NCBI GenBank assembly: GCA_963971575.1
Contig: OZ020617.1
Location: forward strand, 22,591,403 to 22,655,402
DNA from: Liopterus haemorrhoidalis
Lineage: Eukaryota > Arthropoda > Insecta > Coleoptera > Dytiscidae
Reading direction: 5' to 3'
DNA: 64,000 bases
Part shown: one piece after another, positions 30,323-40,946 of the stretch
Position numbering within the stretch: the stretch's first letter is position 1
Layout: each line of letters begins with the position of its first letter
Notes under the pieces: model-generated
What the model saw: the letters and a program-made list of their open reading frames with translations, nothing else
What the model was told of the DNA's origin: nothing
Databases searched by the model: none
Position numbers and translations under genes: made by a program

Positions 30323-30330
30323 TACCTACT

Positions 30331-30336
30331 TAGGAG
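30331..30336. repeat. Target-site duplication of the Maverick (right copy)
   Basis: TAGGAG directly after the right tip. Joining 14476 to 30337 restores an open frame reading ILGDSH across the site, which shows the insertion was clean. Confidence 0.95.
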
Positions 30337-30928
30337 ACAGTCACGCCCGAGGTTTGGGAGAAATTTTCTTTAGAAATTACAATGACTTTTTAACTAATTG
30401 TATCTTTGCCACAATGCCACAATACATAACATTGTTGTAGATATAGAAAATGTAACTAAAAATTTTACGTTCAATGTTATAATTATTGGTGGTACAAATG
30501 ATATTCTCCGTAAAAATGATTCTAATATTGTCTACAAAAACTTTAATAGATTAACACATATCATGAGACATACAAATGTAATAATTTGTGCCCTTCCATA
30601 TAATCTACAAACACCCTACATAAATAAAAATATATTCAGCATTAATAAATTTATTCATAACTTATGTGATAGACATTTTAATTTGAAAGTTTTTGACATA
30701 TATTTAGCCATAAATTTCAAATTTTATTCAAATGACAAAATACACATAAATTTTAAGGGCAAGAAAATTATAACTAACATTTTAATAGAGATTATAAAGA
30801 AATTAATAGAAATAAACTCACCGGACTTCATTTCAAATATCCCAACTATCATTAACAACATTAGAAACAACAATAAAATAAAAAAAATTCTCTTGATAAC
30901 AAAATCTTATTTTATAGACAAGTTATAA
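30337..30928 (+). pseudogene. Host non-LTR ORF1, SGNH-esterase part
   Basis: Resumes after the Maverick with GDSHARGLGEIF (block I with the catalytic serine). After a frame change near 30400-30440 it continues FNVIIIGGTNDILRK (block with the GxND motif), TNVIICALPYNLQTPY and KIHINFKGKKIITN (block with the catalytic histidine). This is the esterase-like domain found in ORF1 of CR1-type retrotransposons, where it may help bind membranes or RNA. One frameshift breaks it. Confidence 0.8.
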
Positions 30929-30997
30929 ACTGCAGCAATATATTATCATGTGATAAAAATCCTATTTTAAATAATACTCAATATTCTTCACCAGAAT

Positions 30998-31845
30998 ATG
31001 CAAAGTATTAGGAATAAAAGCGAGCAGTTTGAAGTAGCACTTTCCCAAAATGATTTTAATATAATTTGTATCTCTGAACATTGGCTATTCAGAGAGGAAG
31101 CACTAATAATTGAAAATTATAAAGTTATTAGTAGATTTTCAAGAAAAATATTGCAAAATGGAGGAGTTGCTATTTTGTCAAAATGCTCACTTGAATGTAA
31201 AGAAATAACAGAAATTGAAAAATTTGTTGTAGTAAATGATTTTGAATGTGTTGGTGTTACTTTGAATTTAACAAAATATTTAAATTTAATAATACTAACT
31301 ATATATAGAAAACCAAAAAGTAATATTAACATTTTTATAAGAAAATTAAATTTAGTAATGGAAATGTTAACTTGTATATACAAAACCATCACTTTGTAAT
31401 AGTAGGGGATTTCAACATTGATTTTAAAGAAAATGACGCCAATAATTTTACACTTATAAATGATACCCTACAACCATTTGGTCTTGAATTTCCAATTCAT
31501 GATCCAACTAGGGTTAACAAGCACAGTAGCTCGTGCATTGATAATATATTTACTGATTTAAATTGTGATCTTTATAGTGCTAAAACCATAAATCTGTATC
31601 TTGTAGATCATATAGGTCAGAAAATAAAAATAAAGTACAACTTAGAAAACAAACAGAATTGTAACATTCGATACCGTTCAACTGCTCAAAATAATCTAAA
31701 CCAACTCCATCATTTATTACAAAGTGAAAAATGGTTATCCATAAAAAATAGCAAAAATGATGTAGACTCTAGTTGGGGAAATTTCATAAATACTTTTGAG
31801 TATTATATTAACATAAGCTGCCCTTTCAAAACCTCTAAACCTTAA
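30998..31845 (+). pseudogene. Host non-LTR APE-type endonuclease
   Basis: Two frames joined near 31372-31399. The first reads MQSIRNKSEQFEVAL, FNIICISEHWL (catalytic Glu block) and GGVAILSK; the second FVIVGDFNIDF (GDFN), SSSCIDNIF and LVDHIGQKIKI (degenerate SDH block: DH retained). This is the AP-endonuclease-like domain that nicks target DNA for target-primed reverse transcription. It is inactive as read because of the frameshift. Confidence 0.85.
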
Positions 31846-31892
31846 ACTCATACGCTTAAACAATAACATCTAAACTTATTAAGTCAAGTATA

Positions 31893-32669
31893 TACTACAT
31901 CGGTAGTTTATTACAGTTCCTAATTAACTTGTCTTTTAAACAAGGAATATTTCCCACTATTCTAAATAAAACAAAAATTAAGACAATATATAAAAAAGGC
32001 GACAAATGTAGTGTAGAAAATTACAGACCCATTGCAGTCTTTTTTCAAAAATATTAGAAAAGTGTTTTGCAAGTAGAGTATACTCTTTCTTAAATAAATT
32101 TAAAATATTAAGCACAAATCAGTTTTGATTTAGAAAGAACTTAAACACAATAGATGCAGTAATTAAATTTATTAATAGTGTATACGCATCAATTGAAGAA
32201 AAAAATAAAACTTTAGCCATATTTGCTGACTTAAGCAAAGGTAAATTAGAAATATTAGGCATACGAGGCACAGCACTAAATTGGATTGCCTCATACCTAT
32301 CAAATAGTAAAAATACATAACAGTTTATCCAACCCTATTATTCAAACATGCTCTGTTCCACAAGGAAGTGTAATTGGGCCGTTACTTTATCTCATTTATG
32401 TAAATGATTTTCCAAACTGTGTTGACGACGCCTTGGTTACGCAGTTTGCAGACGACACTTCATGTCTACAGTGCAATCAGTCAACAGTGCAACAGATAGA
32501 TAAGCTTGTTGAAAAAACTAACAACAATATTGGTAATACTTTCGACTGGTTCTCAAACAACAAATTAGTGGTCAATAAATCAAAGACAGTTACAATGTAT
32601 TTTAATATAGCCTATGAAGATAAGATTAATATTAACAAACAATTAATTTTGCCTTTAGAATGTGTTAAT
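31893..32669 (+). pseudogene. Host non-LTR reverse transcriptase, first part
   Basis: Fragments in several frames: KGDKCSVENYRPIAV, then FINSVYASIEEKN, TLAIFADLSKG (catalytic-Asp block, after which a deletion of tens of residues is apparent), then 32286 onward PIIQTCSVPQGSVIGPLLY and LVTQFADDTSC (FADD box). It ends at 32669, where the gypsy element begins in mid-frame. Stops and the deletion make it non-functional. Confidence 0.85.
32666..32669. repeat. Target-site duplication of the gypsy element (left copy)
   Basis: TAAT here and at 43929-43932. Joining 32669 to 43933 continues the reverse transcriptase frame (ECVNVTKFLGITI). Confidence 0.9.
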
Positions 32670-35652
32670 TATAACGTATATTACGGCCAGACTCCAGCGT
32701 TATATAGTTGGCATACGCCAGCGTCCGCTCAGCTCTCTGATCGGTCGCTAAAAACCTAAATGGGGAAAAATATGAATTCCGTAACCACTGTGAAGTGACT
32801 CCAGTGGCTATCAGCTGTCCAGGGCAAGGTAGAAGGCCGCCAGCCCAGTCTAGAGGTAGATTTGACTATGCAGGGTGGTCCTGTAATTATCAATGTCGAT
32901 GTGCGGCCTAAAATTTATACGGCGCCAGTCACTTCGCTTCTATTGCCCTAAATTCTGGAAGAAAAATAAAACCCCAGGGGAAGGAATAGAGTTCTCGTAA
33001 TAGAAACACCAAAATTCTCAATAACTAAATTTATTAACAAAAAAATCAGTAACTAACAAATAGTAATAACAGAATAAATAATATTCGTTAAACGAATATT
33101 CAATACGCAAAATCTATAAACAAAATAAATTATTCACTAAATGAATACTCAATACGCAAAATCTATAAACAAAATAAATTATTCACTAAATGAATACTCA
33201 ATACGCAAAATCTATAAACAAAATTAATATTATTATTCGCAAAGCGAATACTCAATAAGCAAAATTTTATAACCAAAATATTAATAATTACAAGATCAAT
33301 GACTAGTTAAATATTCCCTTTTTAGCTCGGAGTACGACAAAGTTAATACAAAAAAAATAAATTATTTAATCTACGAGCAAAATATCTAAGTTAAATCCAA
33401 AATTTTAGAAACTAAGTACTCACGAGTGGCCAAAGGAAATTAAACAACTGAATCTTTAACCGGTAATTAATTACAATTTAAACTAACAACTGAATTACTT
33501 GCGGTATAAATACCCAGTAACATGTGATTGGATTACTTATGCTACAACTGCCCTAGGGCTGCGTGAACTTTTGCACAGGAATATTATACCACAGTGATTA
33601 ATTACGTTGAAAAATGGTAACGGTATTCCGGTTGGCAATACCGTTAGGAAAAATCCGGAAGAGTTTTAGAATCGGGAAGCCAGCGCTTATTCGAAACCCC
33701 GATTTAAATTTTTACTATACTTCTATCTCGCCTTAACTTTAATGAAAACCCAGCCAGTCTAGTGGCCTCGAAGTCGCGGTGATAAGGATATCCAAGGAGG
33801 CCAAGAGACTGACTCTCAATAACCCTCTCAAATCCCTTGAAAACCCGTAGTACGTTAACACAAAAAAATCTCTACCGAGATGAAAAAAAAAGTTAACGTA
33901 CTACCCCAACCCACACGGCTCTACGGAAATATAACTTTAAACAAACAACTAAATTACAGAAAAATTAGGTGAGGCCTGGCCGATGATGATAATAAAAAAA
34001 AAAGAAATGCTTGTGGCTGAGGTTCTGCCCGACTGAAGCTAACGTTAATCCACCCAAATCAAATACAAAGACCGACCCTTGATAACGTGAAAAAGCAGTT
34101 AACACGAATACCCGGCCAGGGAATATTCACAAAAAGGGGTTAAATCCATGTGTTTGAGAACTAATTCACAACCTCGAGTTATCAAGGGGATAAAAAAAAA
34201 TGTTGACTTACTGACAGACTGAATCTACAATTAAACAAACTAATTCCACCCTGAGCGAGACTGCTCTGACTAAGTACGCGCCCTAACACGATTCAGCGCG
34301 TCCAACTTATTGTAGCTTAGGGCCTTAGGACGTAGAAAATATATGCTTCACAATAGGGGTGGCACCATGTGCTCACTCAACTCAAAATACAAGTACAATA
34401 CATACACATTCATAAAAATGGCCAAAATTATCAGTGTGTATCCAAAAACATCTATACGGGGACGTATTACGCCTCAACACAACCCGGAGGTCCGATACGC
34501 CACACTCATAAAGATATTTTTGTTACAAATCATCAACAAATAACATAAATCAGTACTCATCTGAGTTGCAGACAAAAACAATCTCCCTGTTTCCACAGCT
34601 AGATACAATAAGTAGGTTATGTACTCTCTGGACGGTGATGTAGTTTTAAAGGTTCCGCTACAAGATGCTTATTCCTTTGCGACCGGTTGAATACTCGGAT
34701 AACTTCAGAAATTATTCCTCCAGCCGATATATACTCTCAAATAGGCACAACTGTGCAAATTTTTGCCTCTATCGTACCGCCACTGTATGAATAACAGTTA
34801 AAAATATAATTAGTGAAACTGGAGACCATACAACAGTTTCGCGTGCGGAAATAAAAGAAAGGTGATACCTTACCTCATGGTCGGTGGCTTAAATGGTTTT
34901 CTTAAACTCCGAACTTTTGATCAGAAAAGAAAATTCTCATCCGGATATCTCCGTGTCTTCCTTACGAAGACAGTATAACGCCAAGCAGTCTCCGCAAAAA
35001 CGAATTCCGTGTTGCCTTCAATTTCCTCTAGGCTTATACATGGAAGTTTCACTGCACGTGCCGTTAGTTTTTCTTTCTGGTCAAATTTTTCTGATAACAC
35101 AACTGTTCGGGAGTTTAAGAGAACGAAAAAGCGGCTTCCCATCTGTTTTATAACCTTCCGTCTTACCCCTCTACCGGGCTTACCACTCGCGCATTTGATA
35201 TCTACCATGAAGATAGCCAACAATATGTACTTCGCTGTGACTGAATATCCCCAAGAAGTGTTATTATTCTGGATTATAAATTCTTGTTCTCTTTTCTTTT
35301 TGTATATAAGGTAGGTGTATCATTCAAACATATTCCGCACGCTAACTGTTGTACTTTCCAGGTTTCCACGACGTATATATCCCAAAACAGGTTAAATAGA
35401 AATGTCAAAAACAATTAACCTCAAAATTGAGTGACATCTCTAGTATGTTTTTGCATTCGGATGTAGATGTGGTGCTTGTTGTCATAAATGCTGTCCTCTA
35501 AGTGGGTTGACAGGACCTATTCAGTTGGTTTTGCACAAAATTACCCCATACTGTATCCTTTTATAAGCTTAGAATAAGTTTTCCGTACGAAGGTAGGTTC
35601 TCGTTTAACTAGATTTTAAAGCGCTGTGTTTCGGCTAGGATAGCCCGTAACA
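32670..35652 (-). repeat. 3' LTR of the gypsy element
   Basis: Starts TATAACGTATATTACGGCCA and ends CCCGTAACA in plus orientation (TGTTACGGG on the coding strand). It contains a 49-bp tandem repeat at about 33080-33250 (AATACGCAAAATC at 33102, 33151 and 33200). The short open frames at 34343-35314 recur in the other LTR and show no known domain. An LTR near 3 kb is unusually long for this superfamily. Confidence 0.95.
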
Positions 35653-35667
35653 ACTCCCCCTTTGCTT
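35653..35667 (-). promoter_or_regulatory. Polypurine tract
   Basis: On the coding strand GCAAAGGGGGAGT lies directly before the TGTTACGGG start of the 3' LTR, the expected primer site for plus-strand synthesis. Confidence 0.85.
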
Positions 35668-35680
35668 AAAAGAGACGGAG

Positions 35681-38600
35681 TCACTCTGACTCCGTGTCTT
35701 CTGGATGGCCCCTTAGATCCTTGGCGTGCCATACGCCACAGGATTTTCCATCCTCTCTATTAAGTTCATAAGTCCATGGTGACAATTTTCTTTTTATCCA
35801 AAATGGTCCGACGTACTTCGGTGCCAAAGCAGCGCTAACATGTTTCGCCGCATTGGAGAGTATGTAATTCCGTCTCCACACACGGTCGCCTATCGCGTAC
35901 TGGATGTCTCGACGTCTCAAATCATAACGCCGTTTACTATTTTCTGAAGACCTTTTCAGGCGTTCCCGCACCTGGGTGTATATTTCCCGAAATACCTTCT
36001 GACGTTCTTCCTTATTACTGGGTGTCTCCATTTCCTCTGGAACCCTGTCCACACATTCTTCTGGAAATCCAATTTCCCTTCCAAAGTTGACAAAATACGG
36101 TGTCATTCTAGTGCTTTCATGGACGGACGTTCGTATCGCACAAGATACCTTCTGCAGGTTATCTTCCCACTTCCGCTGGTCTTGGTCGATGTAGGATCGT
36201 ATTCCTTGCTTCAACGTCGAGTGTACTCGTTCGACCACATTCGCTTGCGCATGATAGTTAGCGTTGTAGCGGAGGCGTACGTTATACGTCGCAGCCAAAC
36301 GACGGAACTCCTTACTTCGGAATTGCGTTCCGTTGTCCAATAATATTGACTCGGGGCTTCCAAACAGCAGAAACACTCCATTCTCTAGCAGTTTAACAAT
36401 GCTGGGCGCGGTGGCCTTCCGCATAGGGAAAGTCAACACGAACTTACTAAACACATCTATCACTGTGAAGATATATTGATACCCAGAGGTTGATCTGGTC
36501 ATCGGACCTACGATATCCACGCTTATCTGCTGCCATGGGTGCTCTACGACTCGCCGCGGCATCATCAATCCGACTGGCGGTTTTCTCTCTACTTTACTTT
36601 CCAAACAAGTGGTACAGCGATGTATATAGCGGACCACGTCCGCTCTCATGAACGGCCAATAATAATGTTGTATTAGTCGACAATACGTTTTATAAACGTC
36701 TAAGTGTCCTGAGGTCGGTGCGTCATGCATCCGTTGAAGTATCTCTTTACGCTCCGGACGAGGAATCACGCGTTTCCAATTCTCCGCTTCGGTTAACAGG
36801 CCGGGATTAGGATGCCGGTAGTAGTGGTACAATTTACCTTCTTCCAGGCGCCATGCCGGAAACTTGCGAGGGTTTTCTTCGACTTTCCGACACATCTTTG
36901 TGTACCACGCACAAGGGGGTTGTCCTTCGGTGTTGACGTCGGCAGTAACACTGTCGAGTACTGGTACTCCTCGGCTCAAGGCGTCGGGTACATGGTGATC
37001 TCTCCCCTTACGGTGGATAATTTTAAAGTCGAATTGCTGTAGTCTCAGAGCCCATCTCGCTAGTCGTCCACACGGATCCTTTAGGTTATGAAGCCAGCAC
37101 AAGCTGTGATGATCCGTGATCACTGTAAAGTGCGATCCTTCGATGTACGGACGTAATTTCTCTACTGCCCATAACACAGCCAGACACTCCCTCTCCGTGG
37201 TGGTGTACGCCCGTTCTAATCGCGTAAGCGATTTGCTGAGGTAGCATACTACCTTCTCGCCTTCAGGGGTGTTTGCGAGAGCACGGCACCAAGTCCGTAT
37301 CCAGAGGCGTCGGTCTGTATTATGAATGGTAGTGAAAAGTCCGGACAGCATAGGATCGGAGCGGTGATCAGGTGTTGTTTGATGCGGTTCCACGATTGCT
37401 TACATGCGTCGTCCCATTGAAATCGGATGCCCTTTCGGGTTAGCCGATTGAGTGGCGCACAAATGTCTGAATATGTAGGTATGAAACGTTTGTACCAACC
37501 AGCAACGCCCAGCATTCTGCGTACTTCGACTGCGGTGGTGGGTTGTGGGATTTTCAACATGGCCGAGACCTTATCCGGGTCGACGGCCAGTCCACCTTGG
37601 TTCACCACGTAGCCTAGGTACTTCAGTTCTGGTACTACAAACGCACATTTGTCTTTGTTCAGCGTGAAACCAGCGTCTAGCAATCTTTTCAATACTTCTC
37701 CTAAAATTTCCAGGTGTTTCTCAAAGTTATCCGCGATTATGATGATATCGTCGAGATATTTGAACACGTGCGGTTCTAACTCGGGTCCTAATACGGTATC
37801 TATTAATTTCTGAAACGTGGCGGGAGCACTGTGTAGTCCGAACGCTAACCTCTTAAACTGCCATAAACCCCTTCCGGGCACTGTGAATGCGGTATACTTC
37901 TTTGAACTCTCCGTTAACGGGATGTTCCAATACGCTGACTTTATGTCCAGGCTGGAGATGTACCTCGCGTTCTTCAATCTGTCCAAGATGCTCGTGATGT
38001 AAGGTAGTGGGTAGGCATCGCGCCTAGTAACAGCGTTTACCTTGCGGAAGTCGACGCAGAAGCGCCAAGATTGATCCTTTTTCTTCACCATCAGCACCGG
38101 CGACGACCAATCCGAATTCGATCGTTCGATAACGCCTTCTTCTGCCATCTCGGTGACTTGCCTGTCAATTTCTCGCTGTATCGCCGGAGAGACCGGATAG
38201 TAGCGTTGTTTAATCGGCGGTTGGTGCGGATCCAGCAAGCTGATCTGATGTTCAATTTGGTCCGTACAGCCTATACCTTTCTTCATACTATTGAAGTGTT
38301 TAGAAACCAGTTCATCAATTCTTCCACGTTGATTCTCGTTCATCCTCATTTCGGGCATTTCCATGGCGCTCAGGTCTATCCTGGTCGTATCTTCTAATCG
38401 GCTAAAATGCCATCTGCCGCTGCGCAGGTCTGGCACAATTCCAAACTGCCGGAAGAAATCAACCCCCAATATTAAGGTGTGTGCCATCTCAGGCACCACT
38501 ATGGCTTCTATCCATGCGGTGTGTCCTTCTATCGTACATGGTAACTGGACAACACCAGCTATTTCCAGACGGTGCCCACTGGCGACCGTACATGAGGAAA

Positions 38601-38880
38601 TATGTTTCGTTTTATCTAAATGGAAACCAGCATTCTGCAATAAAGCCCAACCGCGTTTCCCAAGAACGGTTCGGGTTGCTCCGCTGTCTAACAATCCTAA
38701 AATTCTGTAACCTAAGATCTCAATTTCTAGATAAGGTCGCTCGTCGCTCCGGGCGTTAGCTATTATGTAATCCAAAATCGGGTTTATAGAGGTTGCGTTG
38801 GACGGAGACCGATCGTTTATCCGCCACGCTGTTCTTTTCCCGGATTCTGCTTCGGGCCACTGGACCCTCTTGGATTGCAT
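35681..38880 (-). pseudogene. pol: Gypsy pol (protease, RT, RNase H, integrase) with one frameshift
   Basis: The first frame (38880-37249) has the aspartic protease motif LLDSGATRTVLG, reverse transcriptase FCVDFRKVNAV and FKYLDDIIIIADN, then the start of RNase H (IIQTDASGYGLGAVL). The second frame (37393-35681) continues RNase H (ERAYTTTERECLAVLWAVE, VITDHHSLCWL), the integrase zinc part (SGHLDVYKTYC ... CTTC), its core (ISVDIVGPM, ILLDNGTQF, VVERVHSTLKQ) and a C-terminal part ending 14 bp before the polypurine tract. The frames meet at a run of four G (37266-37269 plus strand), where one base appears missing. A homopolymer loss this isolated in a young element may be a sequencing error. Pol is in the -1 frame to gag and overlaps it by 64 bp. 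Confidence 0.92.
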
Positions 38881-40193
38881 CTAGGACATGTGTACTTCGT
38901 TACGCCTGGAGTATGGCACGTATAGCACTTCCTGATTGGGCGTTGTGGGCACGCTGCCGCTCGATGTCCCGGTTCTTGGCAGCTAAAACACGTGAGAATC
39001 CGGCCTTGTGGTCGTATTTCTTGTAACTCCGCTGATTGCGGGTGTTGTGTTCCTCGGGAACTCCCGGCCACATAGGCCAAATCCGGTTCTAACGGCGTCC
39101 GATTCCTCGGGGTCGTGATGTTAGCGGGCTGCCAGTTGGTGTGTGCTCGTTCTATACGGCGGCATACTTCCAGGAGGCGACGTACAGATTCCACTTCGTC
39201 CAACAGAAACATCCCATCTTTGTATCGGGCGTGAAGGTTGCGAACAACGATCTTCAACTTACTTATCTCTGGCAGAGGTGTGCTCAATCTTTTGAACAAC
39301 GACTCCATGATCGCTAAATAGATGTCAATTGACTCGTCGACTCCTTGCCGGCGGGCGCGGATCTCATCGTACAGCTGGTCGTCGTAATCGATTGGTACGA
39401 AGACGGTACGTAATTGATGCACGAGGTCGTGCCAATCTAAGAAGTTCTGGCGTTGTGCTCGGTACCATATCAATGCCTTGCCAGTGAACAGATCTAATGC
39501 TGAGGCGAATAGTTGTTGTCTCGATACGTTCCGTGCGCTGCGCAATTCTTCCACGCGCTCTAGGAATGCACTCAACGACATCTCCTTTTGATCTCCGCTG
39601 AACTTTAAGTTCCATTGAGCTGGCGGGATACTCTTGGTTCGCCACGGCTTAACTGGTGGGGTTTCTTCCTCTTCGGTCTCGAGTGAGCTCTCCTCTGATG
39701 GACTGAGGTCGGCCCTAGAGGCATCGAGGTCCCCGATAATCGTTCTCTTAGGAGTTGAGGTAATTCTTCGCGCGCGCGTCTTACGATTTATCGTCGTCCA
39801 GATGGTTACGAGACGTACTAATAACCGCGACTGTATCGACTTGTTTTCCGCTGATAATGCGGCCATACGGCCGATTCGCGTACCACAATGTGCAACGCGA
39901 CTCGAGATCCTTTGAAAATCACGAGTCCTCCGGTCTCCTGAGAATGCTTCAATTACCGTTGTAAGTTCCCGAAGGGTATTTTCCACGCCAGTTTGATCCG
40001 TTTCGAAGGTGAAAGGGTACTTAGGAAGTCGAAAAGACGTTCCTGATTTCACGAGCGACATCATGTTTTGCAGCAATTCCCGTCGTAAATGAGCGTCCTC
40101 GCCGTCGCTGTCCTGTAGTCCGTAAACCGCGGTTTCATATTCTAATTCCGCTGGTGCTAGGTGTTCAACCCGAAATTTAGTAGGCAACGACAT
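38817..40193 (-). CDS. gag: Gypsy Gag with zinc knuckles
   Basis: Intact 458-residue frame. The middle resembles the Ty3-type Gag capsid domain (FSGDQKEMSLSAFLERVEEL, ASALDLFTGKALIWYRAQR, RRQGVDESIDIYLAIMESLF). Near the end are a CCHC knuckle (CFSCQEPGHRAAAC) and a second degenerate one (CYTCHTPGVTKYTCPRC) in which the histidine position is valine. Gag assembles the cytoplasmic particle and binds the RNA. The end overlaps pol, with the slippery heptamer in the overlap. No lesion is seen. Confidence 0.92.
   Translation of the reverse strand: MSLPTKFRVEHLAPAELEYETAVYGLQDSDGEDAHLRRELLQNMMSLVKSGTSFRLPKYPFTFETDQTGVENTLRELTTVIEAFSGDRRTRDFQRISSRVAHCGTRIGRMAALSAENKSIQSRLLVRLVTIWTTINRKTRARRITSTPKRTIIGDLDASRADLSPSEESSLETEEEETPPVKPWRTKSIPPAQWNLKFSGDQKEMSLSAFLERVEELRSARNVSRQQLFASALDLFTGKALIWYRAQRQNFLDWHDLVHQLRTVFVPIDYDDQLYDEIRARRQGVDESIDIYLAIMESLFKRLSTPLPEISKLKIVVRNLHARYKDGMFLLDEVESVRRLLEVCRRIERAHTNWQPANITTPRNRTPLEPDLAYVAGSSRGTQHPQSAELQEIRPQGRILTCFSCQEPGHRAAACPQRPIRKCYTCHTPGVTKYTCPRCNPRGSSGPKQNPGKEQRGG
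38835..38841 (-). promoter_or_regulatory. Candidate -1 frameshift heptamer, G GGA AAA
   Basis: On the coding strand GGGAAAA lies in the gag-pol overlap, in the register required for X XXY YYZ slippage from the gag frame into pol. It lies 18 nt before the gag stop codon. Confidence 0.7.
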
Positions 40194-40946
40194 GATGCAA
40201 ATACAGCTTCCAACACAAACACGATCCTTGGTTACGTTCTACTACTTCCCTATACTGGGACTTACTATTGCACAACTCCAAGTCTACTGTCTTTCTTCAA
40301 TACTCTAACCGTCGAGTGATATCCTGGCTTAACCAGCTCGGTATAAACGTAATACCGTAAAATATGAGGAAACTAAATTTCCGCTAAGCGAATCCCGTGT
40401 GAATTTTTCAATGGCTTGCCCTAAACCGGCTTACCAACACTAACGTCTCTACAGACGTAAAACCAATGGACGGCCGAACCAACGCCGGTCCGTCTCCAAA
40501 TATAATTCAACAAAGAATTGTTGCAATTACAATTTCAATACAACTGTTGCCAACAATGCAACACCAATTTTCACCGGGAGGTACCTTAGAGTCCTCTACT
40601 CAACGTTATAAACAACTCAAAAACAGTAACTTGTTTGCTCTTTAATCCGTTAGAGACTAAATCGCCAAAATGCGACCAATACGTACAATAGGTCATCCAA
40701 TATCGAGTATGTGTTAAAACACAACAATACAACACAGTATAGCAAAGTAATCCAACACAATATCACAAAAAAATAACCTAACTAAATTTCTTATTATAAG
40801 AACTCTTTAGGAATGGGTCTAGGGGCACAGGAATTAAGTTTGAAATAAGTATAACACAATTTTATTAACCCAATCGTAGTGTAAAATTCTTTTTAGCAAG
40901 CAACGGTCTTCTTTTCCGTTGAGCCCCACGTTGGGCGCCAGAAATA
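40194..40946 (-). other. Gypsy 5' leader and primer-binding site
   Basis: Non-coding leader between the 5' LTR and gag. Immediately inside the LTR the coding strand reads TGGCGCCCAACGTGGGGC (about 40924-40941), which has the TGG start of a tRNA-complementary primer-binding site; I do not assign the tRNA. Confidence 0.8.

Larger units (their letters stand above)
14477..30330. mobile_element. Maverick/Polinton element, 15.85 kb, no polymerase
   Basis: Exact ends are set by the inverted terminus AGTAGGTAAGGGGACGATTG and its complement ending at 30330, with TAGGAG on both sides. The gene set is that of a Maverick/Polinton: rve integrase, A32-like packaging ATPase, adenovirus-type cysteine protease, PLA2-bearing minor capsid protein, penton-like and double-jelly-roll-type major capsid proteins. 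Accessory genes include a BIR protein and part of a metalloproteinase. The usual protein-primed polymerase B is absent, and no gap or open frame is long enough to hold it. Most frames are open and the two inverted repeats are nearly identical apart from repeat number, so insertion or the last gene conversion is recent. Confidence 0.95.
28072..30330 (-). repeat. Right terminal inverted repeat of the Maverick (2,259 bp)
   Basis: Reverse complement of 14477-16976 apart from two missing 120-bp units and scattered single changes. It carries second copies of the TIR genes and ends CCCCTTACCTACT at 30330, next to the TAGGAG duplication. Confidence 0.92.

Noticed and set aside
14477..30330. Interpretation as an assembled free virus genome
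   Set aside because: It is integrated with exact 6-bp target duplications in a retrotransposon; whether particles are made cannot be seen from sequence.
34343..35314. Open frames within the gypsy LTR, repeated at 42619-43590
   Set aside because: Present only because the LTR is duplicated. The 100-codon minus-strand frame (34921-35223) looks mildly protein-like, but no family is recognised, so it is left as a possibility only.
35681..40193. Endogenous retrovirus (env-bearing) reading of the gypsy element
   Set aside because: Pol ends 14 bp before the polypurine tract, leaving no room for env.
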